Source: Nitratireductor sp. B36
Lineage (GTDB): Bacteria > Pseudomonadota > Alphaproteobacteria > Rhizobiales > Rhizobiaceae
Direction: 5' to 3'
Assembly (NCBI RefSeq): GCF_020833685.1
Contig: NZ_JACKZY010000002.1
Span: 124,001 to 188,000 of the forward strand
Length of the DNA stretch: 64,000 nt
The translations under genes were made by a program, and so were the position numbers. The first letter of the stretch is position 1; each line of letters starts with the position of its first letter. The notes below the pieces were generated by a model, which was given only the letters and a program-made list of their open reading frames with translations, had not been told where the DNA came from and made no database searches. Below are positions 42,118 to 52,848 of this stretch, piece by piece.

Positions 42118-43179
42118 ATGTCTGGCATCGACGGCCATCCGCATGTGGGGGAAATCAGGCTGGCGCAGAAGATCAAGCTTTCTACCATCGCCGAGGCGCT
42201 TGGCGTCTCCACGGCCACTGTTTCTCTGGCGTTGCGTGACAGCCCGTTGGTTGCGGATGCCACGCGCCAGCGGATCAAGGAACATGCGCGCGAGATCGGT
42301 TATATCTACAATCGGCGCGCCGCCAGCCTGAGAACGTCGCGTTCGGGCATTATCGGGGTCGTGGTGCATGACATCATGAACCCGTTCTTTGCCGAAATCC
42401 TGCGCTCCATCGAAACCGAGCTTGATCGATCCCGGCAAACCTTTCTTTTGTCTAATCATTACGATCAGTTGGAAAAGCAGCGCACCTTCATCGATACGCT
42501 CCTTCAACTGGGCGCCGATGGTGTGATCATGTCGCCGGCTATCGGTACGCCGCCACAGGATATCCGCCTTGTGGAGGAAAATGGTTTGCCGACAGTGCTT
42601 ATTGCGCGATCTGTCGAAGGCGCGCGCGTGCCGGTGTTTCGCGGTGACGATGCCTATGGAACCGGTCTTGCGACCAACCATCTGATTTCGCTCGGTCACA
42701 CACGCATCGCTATGATCGGCGGCACGGACCAGACTTCGACCGGACGTGACCGGTATCAAGGCTATGTGGACGCGATGGGCAAGGCCGGGCTTGAGATCAA
42801 ACCGCAATGGCGTTTTCCGGGGCCGCGCACAAAGCAGGCCGGTTTTGAGATTGCCGGTGCTTTTCTAGCGCTCAAGGACAAGCCGACAGCTGCGGTGTGC
42901 TGGAACGATCTTGTCGCAATCGGCCTGATGAACGGTATAGCCCGTGCAGGTCTGGTGCCGGGAGTCGATATTTCCGTCACGGGTTATGACGATCTCGAAG
43001 AGGCGGCGATCGCCACACCGGCGTTGACGACCGTATGGAATGGTCAGCGCGATGTGGGTCGGCGGGCAGCGCGCGTTCTGCTCGACAGGCTCAACGGGGC
43101 CGAGGTGAACCCGGCGCAGGAGCTAATCAAGCCGGAGTTGCATGTGCGTCAGTCAACCGGCAAACCTGTCGAGCGCTGA
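42118..43179 (+). CDS. LacI family transcriptional regulator
   Basis: 353 residues. The LacI helix-turn-helix and hinge (LSTIAEALGVSTATVSLALRDSPLVADATRQRI) begin at residue 20 after an unusual N-terminal extension. The sugar-binding-protein-like core follows (GIIGVVVHDIMNPFFAEIL; GDDAYGTGLATNHLISLGHTRIAMIGG; ISVTGYDDLEEAAIATPALTTV). The 2-hydroxyacid dehydrogenase gene follows 41 bp downstream on the same strand, so one target is probably its own operon. Confidence 0.92.
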   Translation: MSGIDGHPHVGEIRLAQKIKLSTIAEALGVSTATVSLALRDSPLVADATRQRIKEHAREIGYIYNRRAASLRTSRSGIIGVVVHDIMNPFFAEILRSIETELDRSRQTFLLSNHYDQLEKQRTFIDTLLQLGADGVIMSPAIGTPPQDIRLVEENGLPTVLIARSVEGARVPVFRGDDAYGTGLATNHLISLGHTRIAMIGGTDQTSTGRDRYQGYVDAMGKAGLEIKPQWRFPGPRTKQAGFEIAGAFLALKDKPTAAVCWNDLVAIGLMNGIARAGLVPGVDISVTGYDDLEEAAIATPALTTVWNGQRDVGRRAARVLLDRLNGAEVNPAQELIKPELHVRQSTGKPVER

Positions 43180-43220
43180 TCTCATTGGTGAGATGTTCGC
43201 CGGCTTACCCGATCAGGAGA

Positions 43221-44219
43221 ATGGAATTGGCAGAGACAAGCAAAATCGCAATCCTGGTGCCTGGGAAACTGCATCCACACGCGGCAAAACGTATCGATTC
43301 ACGGTTCGAGCTCCTGACGATCGAGAAGGCCGATCCGTCGCTCGTGACGGGGGAGGTCGCGGCAAGGGTGCGCGGGATGGCTGCAATGACCGTTGTGGAT
43401 GCGGCCTTCATTGATGCATTGCCCAATCTCGAGATCATCGCCAATTTCGGCGTTGGCTACGATGCTGTCGACGCCGCGCATGCCGGTCGGCACAACATCA
43501 TGGTCACCAACACGCCCGACGTTCTCACCGAGGAGGTAGCCGATACCGCGGTGGGGCTTCTGCTCAATACCGTTCGCGAGTTCCCCCGGGCGGAGGCGTG
43601 GCTGCGTGAGGGGCGTTGGGCGCGGGAGGGGGGCTACCCGTTGTCTCGCGGTTCATTGCGCGGACGGACCGTTGGCATTTTCGGCATGGGACGTATCGGT
43701 CGTGCCATTGCCCACCGCCTTTCTGCCTTCGGTTTGCCGATCGCCTATCACAACCGCAGGCGACTGAATGACGTATCCTATGCCTATCATGAAACGCTTG
43801 TCGGGCTGGCTGCAGCGGTCGATACATTGATCTGCGTTGCTCCGGGAGGTGCGGAAACGCACAAGGCGGTCAACGCCGACGTCTTGAAGGCGTTGGGCGA
43901 GAACGGCGTGTTCGTGAACATTGGACGCGGCAGCACGGTCGATGAAGCTGCCCTGATCACTGCCCTGAAAGAGGGCACCATCTTCGCCGCGGGACTGGAT
44001 GTATTCGAGAATGAACCTCAAGTGCCGGAGGCTTTAGTCGCTTTGGAGAATGCGTCCCTCCTTCCGCATGTGGGCTCGGCTTCGGTCGTGACCCGCGAGG
44101 CGATGGCGGATCTGGTGGTCGACAATCTCATTTCCTGGTTCACGCAGAATTGCGCAATAACGCCAGTGCCTGAAACCAGCCATGTGAAGCGAGAAGGTAT
44201 TTCCTCATCAGTGGAATGA
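43221..44219 (+). CDS. D-isomer-specific 2-hydroxyacid dehydrogenase
   Basis: About 332 residues. The NAD-binding GIFGMGRIGRAIA is at about 150, the catalytic Arg in VNIGRGSTVDEAAL, the Glu in DVFENEPQVP and the His in LLPHVGSAS, all intact. This is the glyoxylate/hydroxypyruvate reductase branch. The ATG at 43221 touches its AGGAG; a TTG two codons on (43227) has better spacing, so the true protein may lack two residues. It probably reduces a 2-oxo acid, consistent with 2-oxo-acid-type TRAP systems further along (inference). Confidence 0.9.
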   Translation: MELAETSKIAILVPGKLHPHAAKRIDSRFELLTIEKADPSLVTGEVAARVRGMAAMTVVDAAFIDALPNLEIIANFGVGYDAVDAAHAGRHNIMVTNTPDVLTEEVADTAVGLLLNTVREFPRAEAWLREGRWAREGGYPLSRGSLRGRTVGIFGMGRIGRAIAHRLSAFGLPIAYHNRRRLNDVSYAYHETLVGLAAAVDTLICVAPGGAETHKAVNADVLKALGENGVFVNIGRGSTVDEAALITALKEGTIFAAGLDVFENEPQVPEALVALENASLLPHVGSASVVTREAMADLVVDNLISWFTQNCAITPVPETSHVKREGISSSVE

Positions 44220-44308
44220 CGCCTTAAAGTTGTATTTTTAGCAAACGATTAACCAGAACATTGGAAGCTCTCGGAAAGACATTCCGTTGGCGATGGAGCT
44301 CCCGATTT

Positions 44309-44716
44309 ATGAAACTAATTGCGTCAGGCGCTCTGGTGTTCGCTCTTGTGGGAGCGTTCGGCTATTTTTCTGATGTGCGGGTGGCAGAGATGGCTGCAGC
44401 TCCGGGTGAGGAGATGACCGCGTCTCAGAAAGAAGCCGTTTCGGAGTACACCCTGACAGGGGTGGGGCTGAATGACATCTGCCGCGTCCGCCACGCGCCG
44501 GGACCGGAGAAGACGCAACTTGATCTTGATGGAAGCTGTGCCCGCTTGATGCCAAGCCTTGTGGAGGCGCGTATCTGGGAGGAGCGCGAAGACGGGACGG
44601 TCGCTTTTGTCTCAGCGACCGGAGAGGCTCTGGTGGAATTCTATCCCGGCGACGGCGCAGCCTATGAATCACTGCGGCCCGGTTCGCCGCTGCTCAGCAT
44701 GTACCCCGGAAACTGA
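44309..44716 (+). CDS. AprI/Inh-type metalloprotease inhibitor-like protein
   Basis: 135 residues: an N-terminal signal or membrane anchor (MKLIASGALVFALVGAFGYF) and a domain matching the Inh beta-barrel pattern: YTLTGVG then DICRVR, DGSCARLMPSL, IWEEREDGTVAFV, GEALVEFYPGDGAAYESL. The two Cys would form the conserved disulfide. Family members protect the periplasm from secreted serralysin-type proteases; none is encoded in the window. GGAG lies nine bases before the ATG. Assignment is by residue pattern. Confidence 0.7.
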   Translation: MKLIASGALVFALVGAFGYFSDVRVAEMAAAPGEEMTASQKEAVSEYTLTGVGLNDICRVRHAPGPEKTQLDLDGSCARLMPSLVEARIWEEREDGTVAFVSATGEALVEFYPGDGAAYESLRPGSPLLSMYPGN

Positions 44717-45502
44717 CTACTCTGCGGCGATGTGTGCGTTGCTGCGCTTGGCCGCGTGCTGGCGAACCGCGTTGCCGAAGGCTTCGAAAATGCGGGCCGA
44801 GGCGCTGTCCTTGTGAGCCCAGTATTCGGGATGCCACTGGACGCCGACGGCAAAGCCCGCCGCATCCTTGACCGAAACGGCCTCCACCGTTCCATCATCC
44901 GCCACAGCTTCGATCTCAAGACGCGGAGCGGGCGTGTCCACGCCCTGCCTGTGAACTGAGTTCACGCGGACCTCTGACGTATCGAAGATGCGAGCGAGGC
45001 ATCCATCCGGCGCCACCTTCACCGTCTGTCGAATGGCGAAACGCGTGTCCTGGTCTGCCTCCTGCGGGCCCCGATGGTCGAACGCGCCTTCGCGTTCGTG
45101 GATTTCCGTCGCCAACGTGCCTCCCAGCGCGACGTTCAATTCCTGGATACCGCGGCAGATGGCCAGAAGCGGCACACCGCGTTCAACAGCCTTGCGGATC
45201 AAAGGAAGCGTGGTGGCATCGCGTGCGTGGTCGTAGGGGCCGTTCTCTTCGCTGGCTTCGCCGCCGTAGAGCGCCGGATAGACGTTTGACTTCGACCCCG
45301 TCAGCAATACGCCGTCGACAGTGTCCAGCAGGCTGTCCAGGTCGAGCTTTTCGCCGAGCGAGGGGAGCAGAACCGGCAGAACGCCGGCGGCGGCGATTGC
45401 TGCCTCAAGATATGCTTGTGGCGTGGCATGCCAAATATATTTCTCGAAATCCTTTGCATCGGTCGAGACGGCGATCAGTGGCGTGCGCATTCGAAAATCC
45501 AT
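44717..45502 (-). CDS. Class-I glutamine amidotransferase-like hydrolase (gamma-glutamyl-GABA hydrolase family)
   Basis: About 261 residues. It has the nucleophile Cys in PLLAICRGIQELNVALGG, the oxyanion region DGVLLTGSKSNVYPALYGG and the His-Glu pair in GVQWHPEYW, so the triad is complete. Family members cleave gamma-glutamyl amides such as gamma-glutamyl-GABA in polyamine breakdown. Start is ambiguous: ATG at 45502 or 45490; a much longer open frame runs into the neighbouring promoter and is not protein-like. It diverges from the second TRAP binding-protein gene. Confidence 0.88.
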   Translation of the reverse strand: MDFRMRTPLIAVSTDAKDFEKYIWHATPQAYLEAAIAAAGVLPVLLPSLGEKLDLDSLLDTVDGVLLTGSKSNVYPALYGGEASEENGPYDHARDATTLPLIRKAVERGVPLLAICRGIQELNVALGGTLATEIHEREGAFDHRGPQEADQDTRFAIRQTVKVAPDGCLARIFDTSEVRVNSVHRQGVDTPAPRLEIEAVADDGTVEAVSVKDAAGFAVGVQWHPEYWAHKDSASARIFEAFGNAVRQHAAKRSNAHIAAE

Positions 45503-45677
45503 TGGTTTGCAGTCGCTCTTCAGACAGCGAATGTAGAGATTTCTCGCGCCTTTCCAATGGGCAGTCCGAGGATTTCGTTGGGCCTTCGACATTGGTCGCA
45601 GACAGGGTCCATTTGCTGGACTTGGGGCGCCATGCATGCATTGATACCAGTGGTTTTCGGCGCCTGACAAAAAGTAA

Positions 45678-46865
<1,188 letters not shown>

Positions 46866-46884
46866 CCTGTTCTGATGTTGCAGG

Positions 46885-46916
46885 AAAACCCCGGGGTAGG
46901 TGCCCCGGGGTTTTTT
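46885..46916. terminator. Bidirectional terminator between TRAP binding protein and permease genes
   Basis: AAAACCCCGGGG/CCCCGGGGTTTT with a 6-base loop: a very strong stem flanked by A-run and T-run, so it can end transcripts from both strands of the convergent pair. Confidence 0.9.
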
Positions 46917-46930
46917 ATTGGGTGAATGCG

Positions 46931-48778
46931 TCAGTTGAAACTTGGAGGCTGACTGAGATCTGGCAGTGCCGGCTGTTCAGGCGAGCGTTCCTCTTCAGCG
47001 TCCTTTGGTGATGTGCCAAGTGGCGGGAGCCCGCCGAGCCCCGGTAGCTGCAAGCCGTTGTCTTGTTGGTCGTCCCTGTCATCCTGCGGGGACGGTGGGG
47101 AGCCGAAGGGTGAGCCACCCAATGCGCCCGGCAGTCCAAATCCCGGTCCCCCGGAACCATTGTTCCCGAAAGAGGGAATGTTGATTTCCACCTCGTTCGG
47201 GTCGACCGTGCTCTCCTGCTTGTAGTGCGTGACAAGACCGGGAAACGAAATCACCAGAATGATCATCAGAAACTGGATTATGATGAACGGTATGGCGCCC
47301 TTGTAGATTTCCGTTGTTCTGACGGCGGGCAGGATGCGTCCGGAAACCTCGTCTTTCCATTCCTTCATCGGTGCGATGGATCTCAGGTAGAAGAGCGAAA
47401 AGCCGAAAGGCGGCGTCAGGAACGACGTCTGCAAATTAATGCCGAGAATGACCCCGAACCAGATCAGGTCGATGCCAAGCGTTTCGGCAGCCGGCACCAG
47501 AAGCGGGACCATAATGAAGGCGATCTCGAAGAAGTCGAGAAAGCAGCCCAGAATGAACACGATGACGGTCACGGTCAGAAGAAAACCGATCTCCCCGCCA
47601 GGCAGTGCCAGAAGCAGTTCCTCGATCCACACATTGCCGTTGATACCGTAGAAGGTCAGGCCGAACACCCGAGCGCCGATCAGGATAAACATCACGAAGG
47701 CTGCAAGTTTCGTGGTGGCGTCGAGTGCCTGTTTGAGGACAGAGAAGGATAGTCTGCGCTTGACCAGAGCCAGAACGAGCGCGCCGGTAGCACCCATTGC
47801 ACCGCCTTCCGTCGGTGTCGCAATGCCGAGAAAGATGGTTCCCAGCACGAGGAAGATCAGCGCCAGCGGCGGTATCAGGACGATCACCACCTGTTCGGCG
47901 AGCCGGGACAGAATGTTCAGTTTGAGGTAGCGGTTGGCCAGGCTGAAGGCGAGCGCGAAGAGCGTGGCAGCCGTTGCTGCCCAGACCAGCCTCACCTCGC
48001 TGCGCATGTCGGCGAACAGCGTGTGATAGGTGGCGAAATAGATTGCAACTGATGCAGCAAGAAGGACGACCAGCGAGGTGACGCCGCCACCGAGCGTGCG
48101 GGTTTCAGGGGGCAAAGCCGGTGCCCAGTGAGGCTTGACGATGGTGACGGCGAAGACCAGAAGGCAGTAGGCGCCGATGATGGCGAGCGCCGGCAAAAGC
48201 GCGCCCACATACATATCCCCCACGGAGCGCCCAAGCTGATCGGCCATGACGATCAGAACGAGCGAAGGAGGCACGATCTGCGCCAGCGTGCCGGATGCGG
48301 CGATGGTGCCGGTCGCAAAGCCGCGATTGTAGTTGTAGCGCATCATGATCGGCAGTGAGATGAGGCCCATGGCGATGACCGATGCTGCGACCACACCCGT
48401 TGTCGCGGCAAGCAGGGCCCCCACCAGCACGGCCGCATAGGCAAGCCCGCCACGCACCGGGCCAAAGAGCTGACCGATCGTGTCCAACAGATCCTCTGCC
48501 ATCCGGGAGCGCTCCAGGATCAGCCCCATGAAGGTGAAAAATGGAATGGCGAGCAGGGTGTCGTTGTACATGATCCCGTAGATGCGCTCGGGATGTGACT
48601 GGAGCAGGGGCCAGAAAAGACGGATCTCGCTTGAGATGTGCGAGAGTTCAACGCCGAAAACGAAAAAGAGAAGGCCGCCGGCGGCAAGCGTGAACGCTAC
48701 GGGGTAGCCGATCAGCAGCATCGCCATCACGGTCACGAACATGATGGGCGCGAGATTATGCGCGATCAGGTCAATCAT
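46931..48778 (-). CDS. TRAP large permease (DctM family) with extended tail
   Basis: About 615 residues against about 440-460 for the two other DctM proteins here. It has the usual core (LLAIPFFTFMGLILERSRMAEDLL; PTEGGAMGATGALVLA; LTPPFGFSLFYLRSIAP), an insertion with extra membrane helices in the middle (about residues 215-300), and a final 95 or so residues that are hydrophilic and rich in Pro, Gly, Ser and Asp, probably disordered. I start it at the ATG at 48778, overlapping dctQ by eight bases. Confidence 0.9.
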   Translation of the reverse strand: MIDLIAHNLAPIMFVTVMAMLLIGYPVAFTLAAGGLLFFVFGVELSHISSEIRLFWPLLQSHPERIYGIMYNDTLLAIPFFTFMGLILERSRMAEDLLDTIGQLFGPVRGGLAYAAVLVGALLAATTGVVAASVIAMGLISLPIMMRYNYNRGFATGTIAASGTLAQIVPPSLVLIVMADQLGRSVGDMYVGALLPALAIIGAYCLLVFAVTIVKPHWAPALPPETRTLGGGVTSLVVLLAASVAIYFATYHTLFADMRSEVRLVWAATAATLFALAFSLANRYLKLNILSRLAEQVVIVLIPPLALIFLVLGTIFLGIATPTEGGAMGATGALVLALVKRRLSFSVLKQALDATTKLAAFVMFILIGARVFGLTFYGINGNVWIEELLLALPGGEIGFLLTVTVIVFILGCFLDFFEIAFIMVPLLVPAAETLGIDLIWFGVILGINLQTSFLTPPFGFSLFYLRSIAPMKEWKDEVSGRILPAVRTTEIYKGAIPFIIIQFLMIILVISFPGLVTHYKQESTVDPNEVEINIPSFGNNGSGGPGFGLPGALGGSPFGSPPSPQDDRDDQQDNGLQLPGLGGLPPLGTSPKDAEEERSPEQPALPDLSQPPSFN

Positions 48779-49379
48779 CGCGCTTCTCCTCCATCTCAAT
48801 GGCTGCTTCAGCGGCCGGATGAATATCGTGTTGAGGGTTGGGCTCGTCGATCAATCCCCGCAGAACCGCGTATCGTTTGACGATCTCCGAGATGGCCTGG
48901 GCCGTGAGAAGCACGAAGCCGGCAAGCACCATGAATTTGGCGGGCCAGATGATCAGACCGCTTGCATTGGCTGAAATCTCGCCGGAGATGAAGGAGCGCT
49001 TGAACCAGGGCCAACTCAGCCAGACGATCAGAGAGACGAAGGGTAGCAAAAAGAATACGTGGCAGAAGAGATCGATCCAATCTCGGGTTCGCTTGGAGAA
49101 CAGGCTCGAAACGATATCGATGCGAATGTGTTCATTGCGCTGCAACGTATAGGCTGACGCCAGCATGAACACGGTGCCGTAGAGGTACCACTGCAGTTCA
49201 AGCAGGCTATTGGAAGCCCTTGGTATCGGCAGATAGGCAGGCAGGCCGTCGCCGAGAAACCGAATGATGGCGTTATAGGCCGATACAAGAACGGCGACCA
49301 GGATTAGCCATGAGACCTGTTTGCCGATGAATTGGTTGACAGCGTCGATCAGGCGCGAAAGGCCAAGAAGCCCCGCCAT
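48771..49379 (-). CDS. TRAP small permease (DctQ family)
   Basis: 202 residues, four membrane helices, with the DctQ signature YTLQRNEHIRIDIVSSLFSKRTRDWIDL between helices 2 and 3 and a charged C-terminal tail (AAEAAIEMEEKRDD). It is the first gene of the minus-strand permease pair of TRAP module 2 and is divergent from the binding-protein gene of module 3. Confidence 0.9.
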   Translation of the reverse strand: MAGLLGLSRLIDAVNQFIGKQVSWLILVAVLVSAYNAIIRFLGDGLPAYLPIPRASNSLLELQWYLYGTVFMLASAYTLQRNEHIRIDIVSSLFSKRTRDWIDLFCHVFFLLPFVSLIVWLSWPWFKRSFISGEISANASGLIIWPAKFMVLAGFVLLTAQAISEIVKRYAVLRGLIDEPNPQHDIHPAAEAAIEMEEKRDD

Positions 49380-49722
49380 GCTTTCCTCCCAGCAATGTGT
49401 TCCCCCCGGATCGTTTTTGTGATTCTCGGGTTTTATGCTTTGTCTTGCATCTGCAGCCTGCCTTCAAGTGAGCCAAAAGTCGACATTGAAGACGCAGCCA
49501 AGGCAATCCAGGGCAGGTTCGAAGCTTGCAACGGGAAAACACGGCCAGATCGAACAGATTGCAAATCGTCTCCCCCCGCAGATAGCGGTCTGGACAGTTG
49601 TGCTTGTGCGTGTATTGATAAGTTTCCGCTGCGCCGGGGAGGTTGTTACCGGCGCTGTAGTAAAGTCGAAGAGGCCGTTCTGCGGCCCTTTTTTTCGCTT
49701 GATGTTCTTTTGGGAGGTATTC
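49380..49722. other. 343-bp divergent promoter region between TRAP modules
   Basis: Non-coding gap between dctQ of module 2 and the binding-protein gene of module 3. It must hold both promoters. An open frame does run through it in phase with the binding protein, but the twin-arginine signal at 49723 with GGGAGG upstream fixes the start there. I see no clear operator. Confidence 0.55.
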
Positions 49723-50817
49723 ATGGATCGTCGTTCTTTCCTCGGGAAAGCGGGGCTGGCCGCTGCTGGGGCGGGTGCAGCCGCATTAGCGACGCCTGCC
49801 ATCGCGCAGGGCAACCAGACCTGGCGCATGGTCACCACTTGGCCGAAGAATTTTCCTGGCCTGGGTGTTGGCGCACAGCGGCTTGCGGATCGCATCACGG
49901 CCGCTTCCGACGGTCGGCTGACCGTGCAGGTCTATTCTGCAGGCGAACTCGTTCCGCCGCTGCAGTCGCTGGATGCCGTTATCGATGGTTCGGCCGAGAT
50001 GAGCCACGGTGCGGCGTATTACTGGCAGAACAAGAGCCCGGCCCTGTCATTCTTCACGGGTGTGCCCTACGGCATGACCTCGCGTGAAATGGCGGCGTGG
50101 GTCCGCTATATGGGCGGTCAGGAGATCTGGGACGAGATTTATGACCAGTTCGGCGTTCAGGGCTTCCTGTCCGGCGATACGGGCACCCAGGCCGGTGGCT
50201 GGTTCCGCGAGGAACTGACGGGCCTCGACTCCGTCAAAGGTCTGCGCTTCCGTACGCCCGGCCTCGGCGGTCGGGTATGGGAGAAGCTTGGCGCGACGGT
50301 GACCAACATGGCTGCCGGCGAAATCTTCCAGGCACTGCAGTCGGGCACGCTTGATGCGGCTGAGTTCGTCGGCCCCTACAATGATCTGGCGCTCGGCTTC
50401 TATCAGGTTGCCAAGAACTATTATTTCCCGAGCTTTGTGGAGCCGGGTCTGGCAACCGAACTGGTGGTCAACAAGGCGAAATATCAGGAACTGCCCTCCG
50501 ACTTGCAGGCGATCGTCAAGGATGTCTGCCAGGCGGAATATGACCAGGTGGCTTCGGATTTCTATGCCAATGACCCGCGGGCGCTGAAAACGCTCGTCGA
50601 TGAGCATGGCGTCAATGTTCGCCAGTTCCCCGACGATATTATCGAGGCAGGTGCGAAGGCCGCGACCGAAATCCTCGGTGAACTGCGCGATTCCGGAGAC
50701 GCCCTGACGAAAAAGACGACCGAGAGCTTCATCGAGTCGCTCAACATTCTGCGCACCCGTACAGAAGGCACAGACGGTGCCTTTGTCGAGGCACGCAAGA
50801 AATACTTCTCGATCTGA
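49723..50817 (+). CDS. TRAP transporter solute-binding protein, Tat-exported
   Basis: 364 residues. Twin-arginine signal DRRSFLGKAG with cleavage near TPAIAQ. Related to the binding protein at 45759: same blocks AEMSHGAAYYWQNKSP, GGWFREELTGLDSVKGLRFR and AAEFVGPYNDLALGF with YYFPSFVEPG in place of the GWWEGG loop. The changed loop implies a different ligand of the same general 2-oxo or hydroxy acid class. The permease genes are convergent, after a bidirectional terminator. Confidence 0.92.
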   Translation: MDRRSFLGKAGLAAAGAGAAALATPAIAQGNQTWRMVTTWPKNFPGLGVGAQRLADRITAASDGRLTVQVYSAGELVPPLQSLDAVIDGSAEMSHGAAYYWQNKSPALSFFTGVPYGMTSREMAAWVRYMGGQEIWDEIYDQFGVQGFLSGDTGTQAGGWFREELTGLDSVKGLRFRTPGLGGRVWEKLGATVTNMAAGEIFQALQSGTLDAAEFVGPYNDLALGFYQVAKNYYFPSFVEPGLATELVVNKAKYQELPSDLQAIVKDVCQAEYDQVASDFYANDPRALKTLVDEHGVNVRQFPDDIIEAGAKAATEILGELRDSGDALTKKTTESFIESLNILRTRTEGTDGAFVEARKKYFSI

Positions 50818-50835
50818 TCCGGATTGCGATCTACG

Positions 50836-50864
50836 AAAAAGCCCGGCTTGTGCCGGGCTTTTTT
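50836..50864. terminator. Bidirectional terminator after the third TRAP binding protein
   Basis: AAAAAGCCCGGC-TTGT-GCCGGGCTTTTTT: perfect GC stem with A-run on the left and T-run on the right, serving both the binding-protein gene and the convergent dctM. Confidence 0.92.
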
Positions 50865-50884
50865 GTTGCCTGTCGTTTGTGATC

Positions 50885-52276
50885 CTAGCTGTAGATCGCT
50901 CTCGGCAACCAGGTGGCGATCTCCGGGAACATGAACATGATGGCGATAGCCAGGAGCTGAAGCAGCACGAAGGGCAGAACCCCCTTGTAGATCATCGATG
51001 TCTTCACTGAATCCGGGGCAACCCCGCGCAGATAGAACAGTGCGAAGCCGAAAGGCGGGGTGAGGAAGCTCGTCTGCAGGTTTACGCCGACAAGAACGCC
51101 AAGCCAGACCGGATCCACATCAAGAGCCAGCAGGATCGGTGCGGTGATCGGGATCACGATGAAGATGATCTCGAACGTGTCGAGAATGAAGCCCAGAAGG
51201 AACATGATGAACATCACAACAGCGACCGCCGCCAGCGTGCCGCCGGGCAGGTTGGCGAGGAATTCGTGCACCAGGTTGTCGCCACCCATCAGGCGGAAAA
51301 CGATAGAAAACACTGAAGCGCCGAACAGGATGATGAACACCATGCAGGTGATGGAGGCTGTGGCGATTGCCGTTTCCCTCAGCACGGCAAAGGAGAGCCG
51401 CCAGCGTAAGGCCGCAAGCACCATCGCGCCGACGGCGCCAACGGAGGCGGCTTCCGTCGGCGTTGCAATGCCACCGAGAATGGAGCCGAGAACGGCCATG
51501 ATCAAAAGAAGCGGCGGCAAAAGTGCGACAGAGACCTCTCCCAAAAGCTCCTTTTTCTCTTCCGCGGGAACTGGCGTGGCTGGACAGGAGGCTGGATCGA
51601 AGATCGCCTTCAGGATTGTCCAACCGAGATAAAGGCCCACCAGCAGCACACCCGGCAGAAGGGCGCCTGCGAAGAGGTCGCCTACCGATACAGGAACCGG
51701 GGCGAAGTTGCCCTTGGCCATCTGCACCTGTGCGTTGATGCCCGAAAGCATGTCTCCCATGAAGATGAGAACGGTCGAGGGCGGGATGATCTGCCCGAGT
51801 GTGCCAGAGGCGCAAATGACGCCGGTTGCAAGCCGGGGATCGTAGTTCGCGCGCAGCATTGCCGGGAGCGAGATCAGGCCCATGGTGACGACTGTGGCGC
51901 CCACCACGCCGGTGGATGCGGCCAGAAGCGCCCCCACGATGATGACTGACATGCCAAGTCCGCCACGCAGATTGCCGAACAGCTTGCCCATGGTCAAAAG
52001 CAGTTGCTCGGCGATCTTGGAGCGCTCCAGCATCACGCCCATGAAGATGAAAAGCGGGACCGCCACCAGCACTTCATTGGTCATGTAGCCGATATAGCGG
52101 TTTGCCAGGCTGCCGAAGTTCGAGGGGTCGAATACGCCGAACCACATACCGACGAGACCGAACATGAGCGATACGCCCGCCAGTGTGAAGGCTACGGGAA
52201 AGCCCAGAAGAAGAAAGCCGATAATGCCAAAGAACATGAGCCCCGAAAGGAGCTCGCCAATCAGAACCGGATCCAT
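50885..52276 (-). CDS. TRAP large permease (DctM family)
   Basis: 463 residues, about 12 membrane helices. Signatures: VLVAVPLFIFMGVMLERSKIAEQLL, PTEAASVGAVGAMVLA and LTPPFGFALFYLRGVAPDS. It has normal length and lacks the long tail of the neighbouring DctM. Its ATG shares one base with the dctQ stop, so the two are translationally coupled. Confidence 0.92.
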   Translation of the reverse strand: MDPVLIGELLSGLMFFGIIGFLLLGFPVAFTLAGVSLMFGLVGMWFGVFDPSNFGSLANRYIGYMTNEVLVAVPLFIFMGVMLERSKIAEQLLLTMGKLFGNLRGGLGMSVIIVGALLAASTGVVGATVVTMGLISLPAMLRANYDPRLATGVICASGTLGQIIPPSTVLIFMGDMLSGINAQVQMAKGNFAPVPVSVGDLFAGALLPGVLLVGLYLGWTILKAIFDPASCPATPVPAEEKKELLGEVSVALLPPLLLIMAVLGSILGGIATPTEAASVGAVGAMVLAALRWRLSFAVLRETAIATASITCMVFIILFGASVFSIVFRLMGGDNLVHEFLANLPGGTLAAVAVVMFIMFLLGFILDTFEIIFIVIPITAPILLALDVDPVWLGVLVGVNLQTSFLTPPFGFALFYLRGVAPDSVKTSMIYKGVLPFVLLQLLAIAIMFMFPEIATWLPRAIYS

Positions 52277-52848
52277 CAGACGTTTGCCTCCGGCTGCTCT
52301 TCGTCATTGGTTTCGTATCTCAGGTGCTGCGGAAGCAGGTCTTCCCTGTCGCTCAGGACCAAGACCGAACGCAAGGCCATCGCAATGCCCTGCAGCGCAA
52401 GCAGAACGGCAAAGCCAAGTATGAAGGCCTTGAGAATGAACAGGCCCGGCATGCCGCCTACATTGGCGGATGCTTCTCCCAATCGCCAAGCACGGCTGAC
52501 AAAGCCCCAACCGTAGTAGAAGACGATCCAGGAGAAGGGGAGAAGAAAGAGGATCACACCGATCAGATCCACGGTCGCCTTACGCCGCGTGCTGGCCGGC
52601 CGGTAGAAAATATCGACCCGCACATGATCATTTCTGAGGAGTGCGAAGCCGGCCACGGCTGTGAACATCGCTCCGTTCAGCCAGATATAAAGATCCTGCA
52701 TCCACACAAAGCTGGTTGAGAACACGTAGCGTTGCACCACAACGGTGAAGCAAACCAGAACGATGGCCAAGGACAGCCATGAAAAGACATTGCCGACAAG
52801 GGCGTTCAGACCGCTGATTGCGCGGACCAGGAAAGCGATCGCGCGCAC
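52276..52848 (-). CDS. TRAP small permease (DctQ family)
   Basis: About 190 residues with four membrane helices and the signature FALLRNDHVRVDIFYRPAS. I choose a GTG at 52848 (MRAIAFLVRAISGLNALVG) with GGAGG nine bases upstream; further upstream the frame is Arg/His-rich and unlikely to be coding. Confidence 0.88.
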   Translation of the reverse strand: MRAIAFLVRAISGLNALVGNVFSWLSLAIVLVCFTVVVQRYVFSTSFVWMQDLYIWLNGAMFTAVAGFALLRNDHVRVDIFYRPASTRRKATVDLIGVILFLLPFSWIVFYYGWGFVSRAWRLGEASANVGGMPGLFILKAFILGFAVLLALQGIAMALRSVLVLSDREDLLPQHLRYETNDEEQPEANV

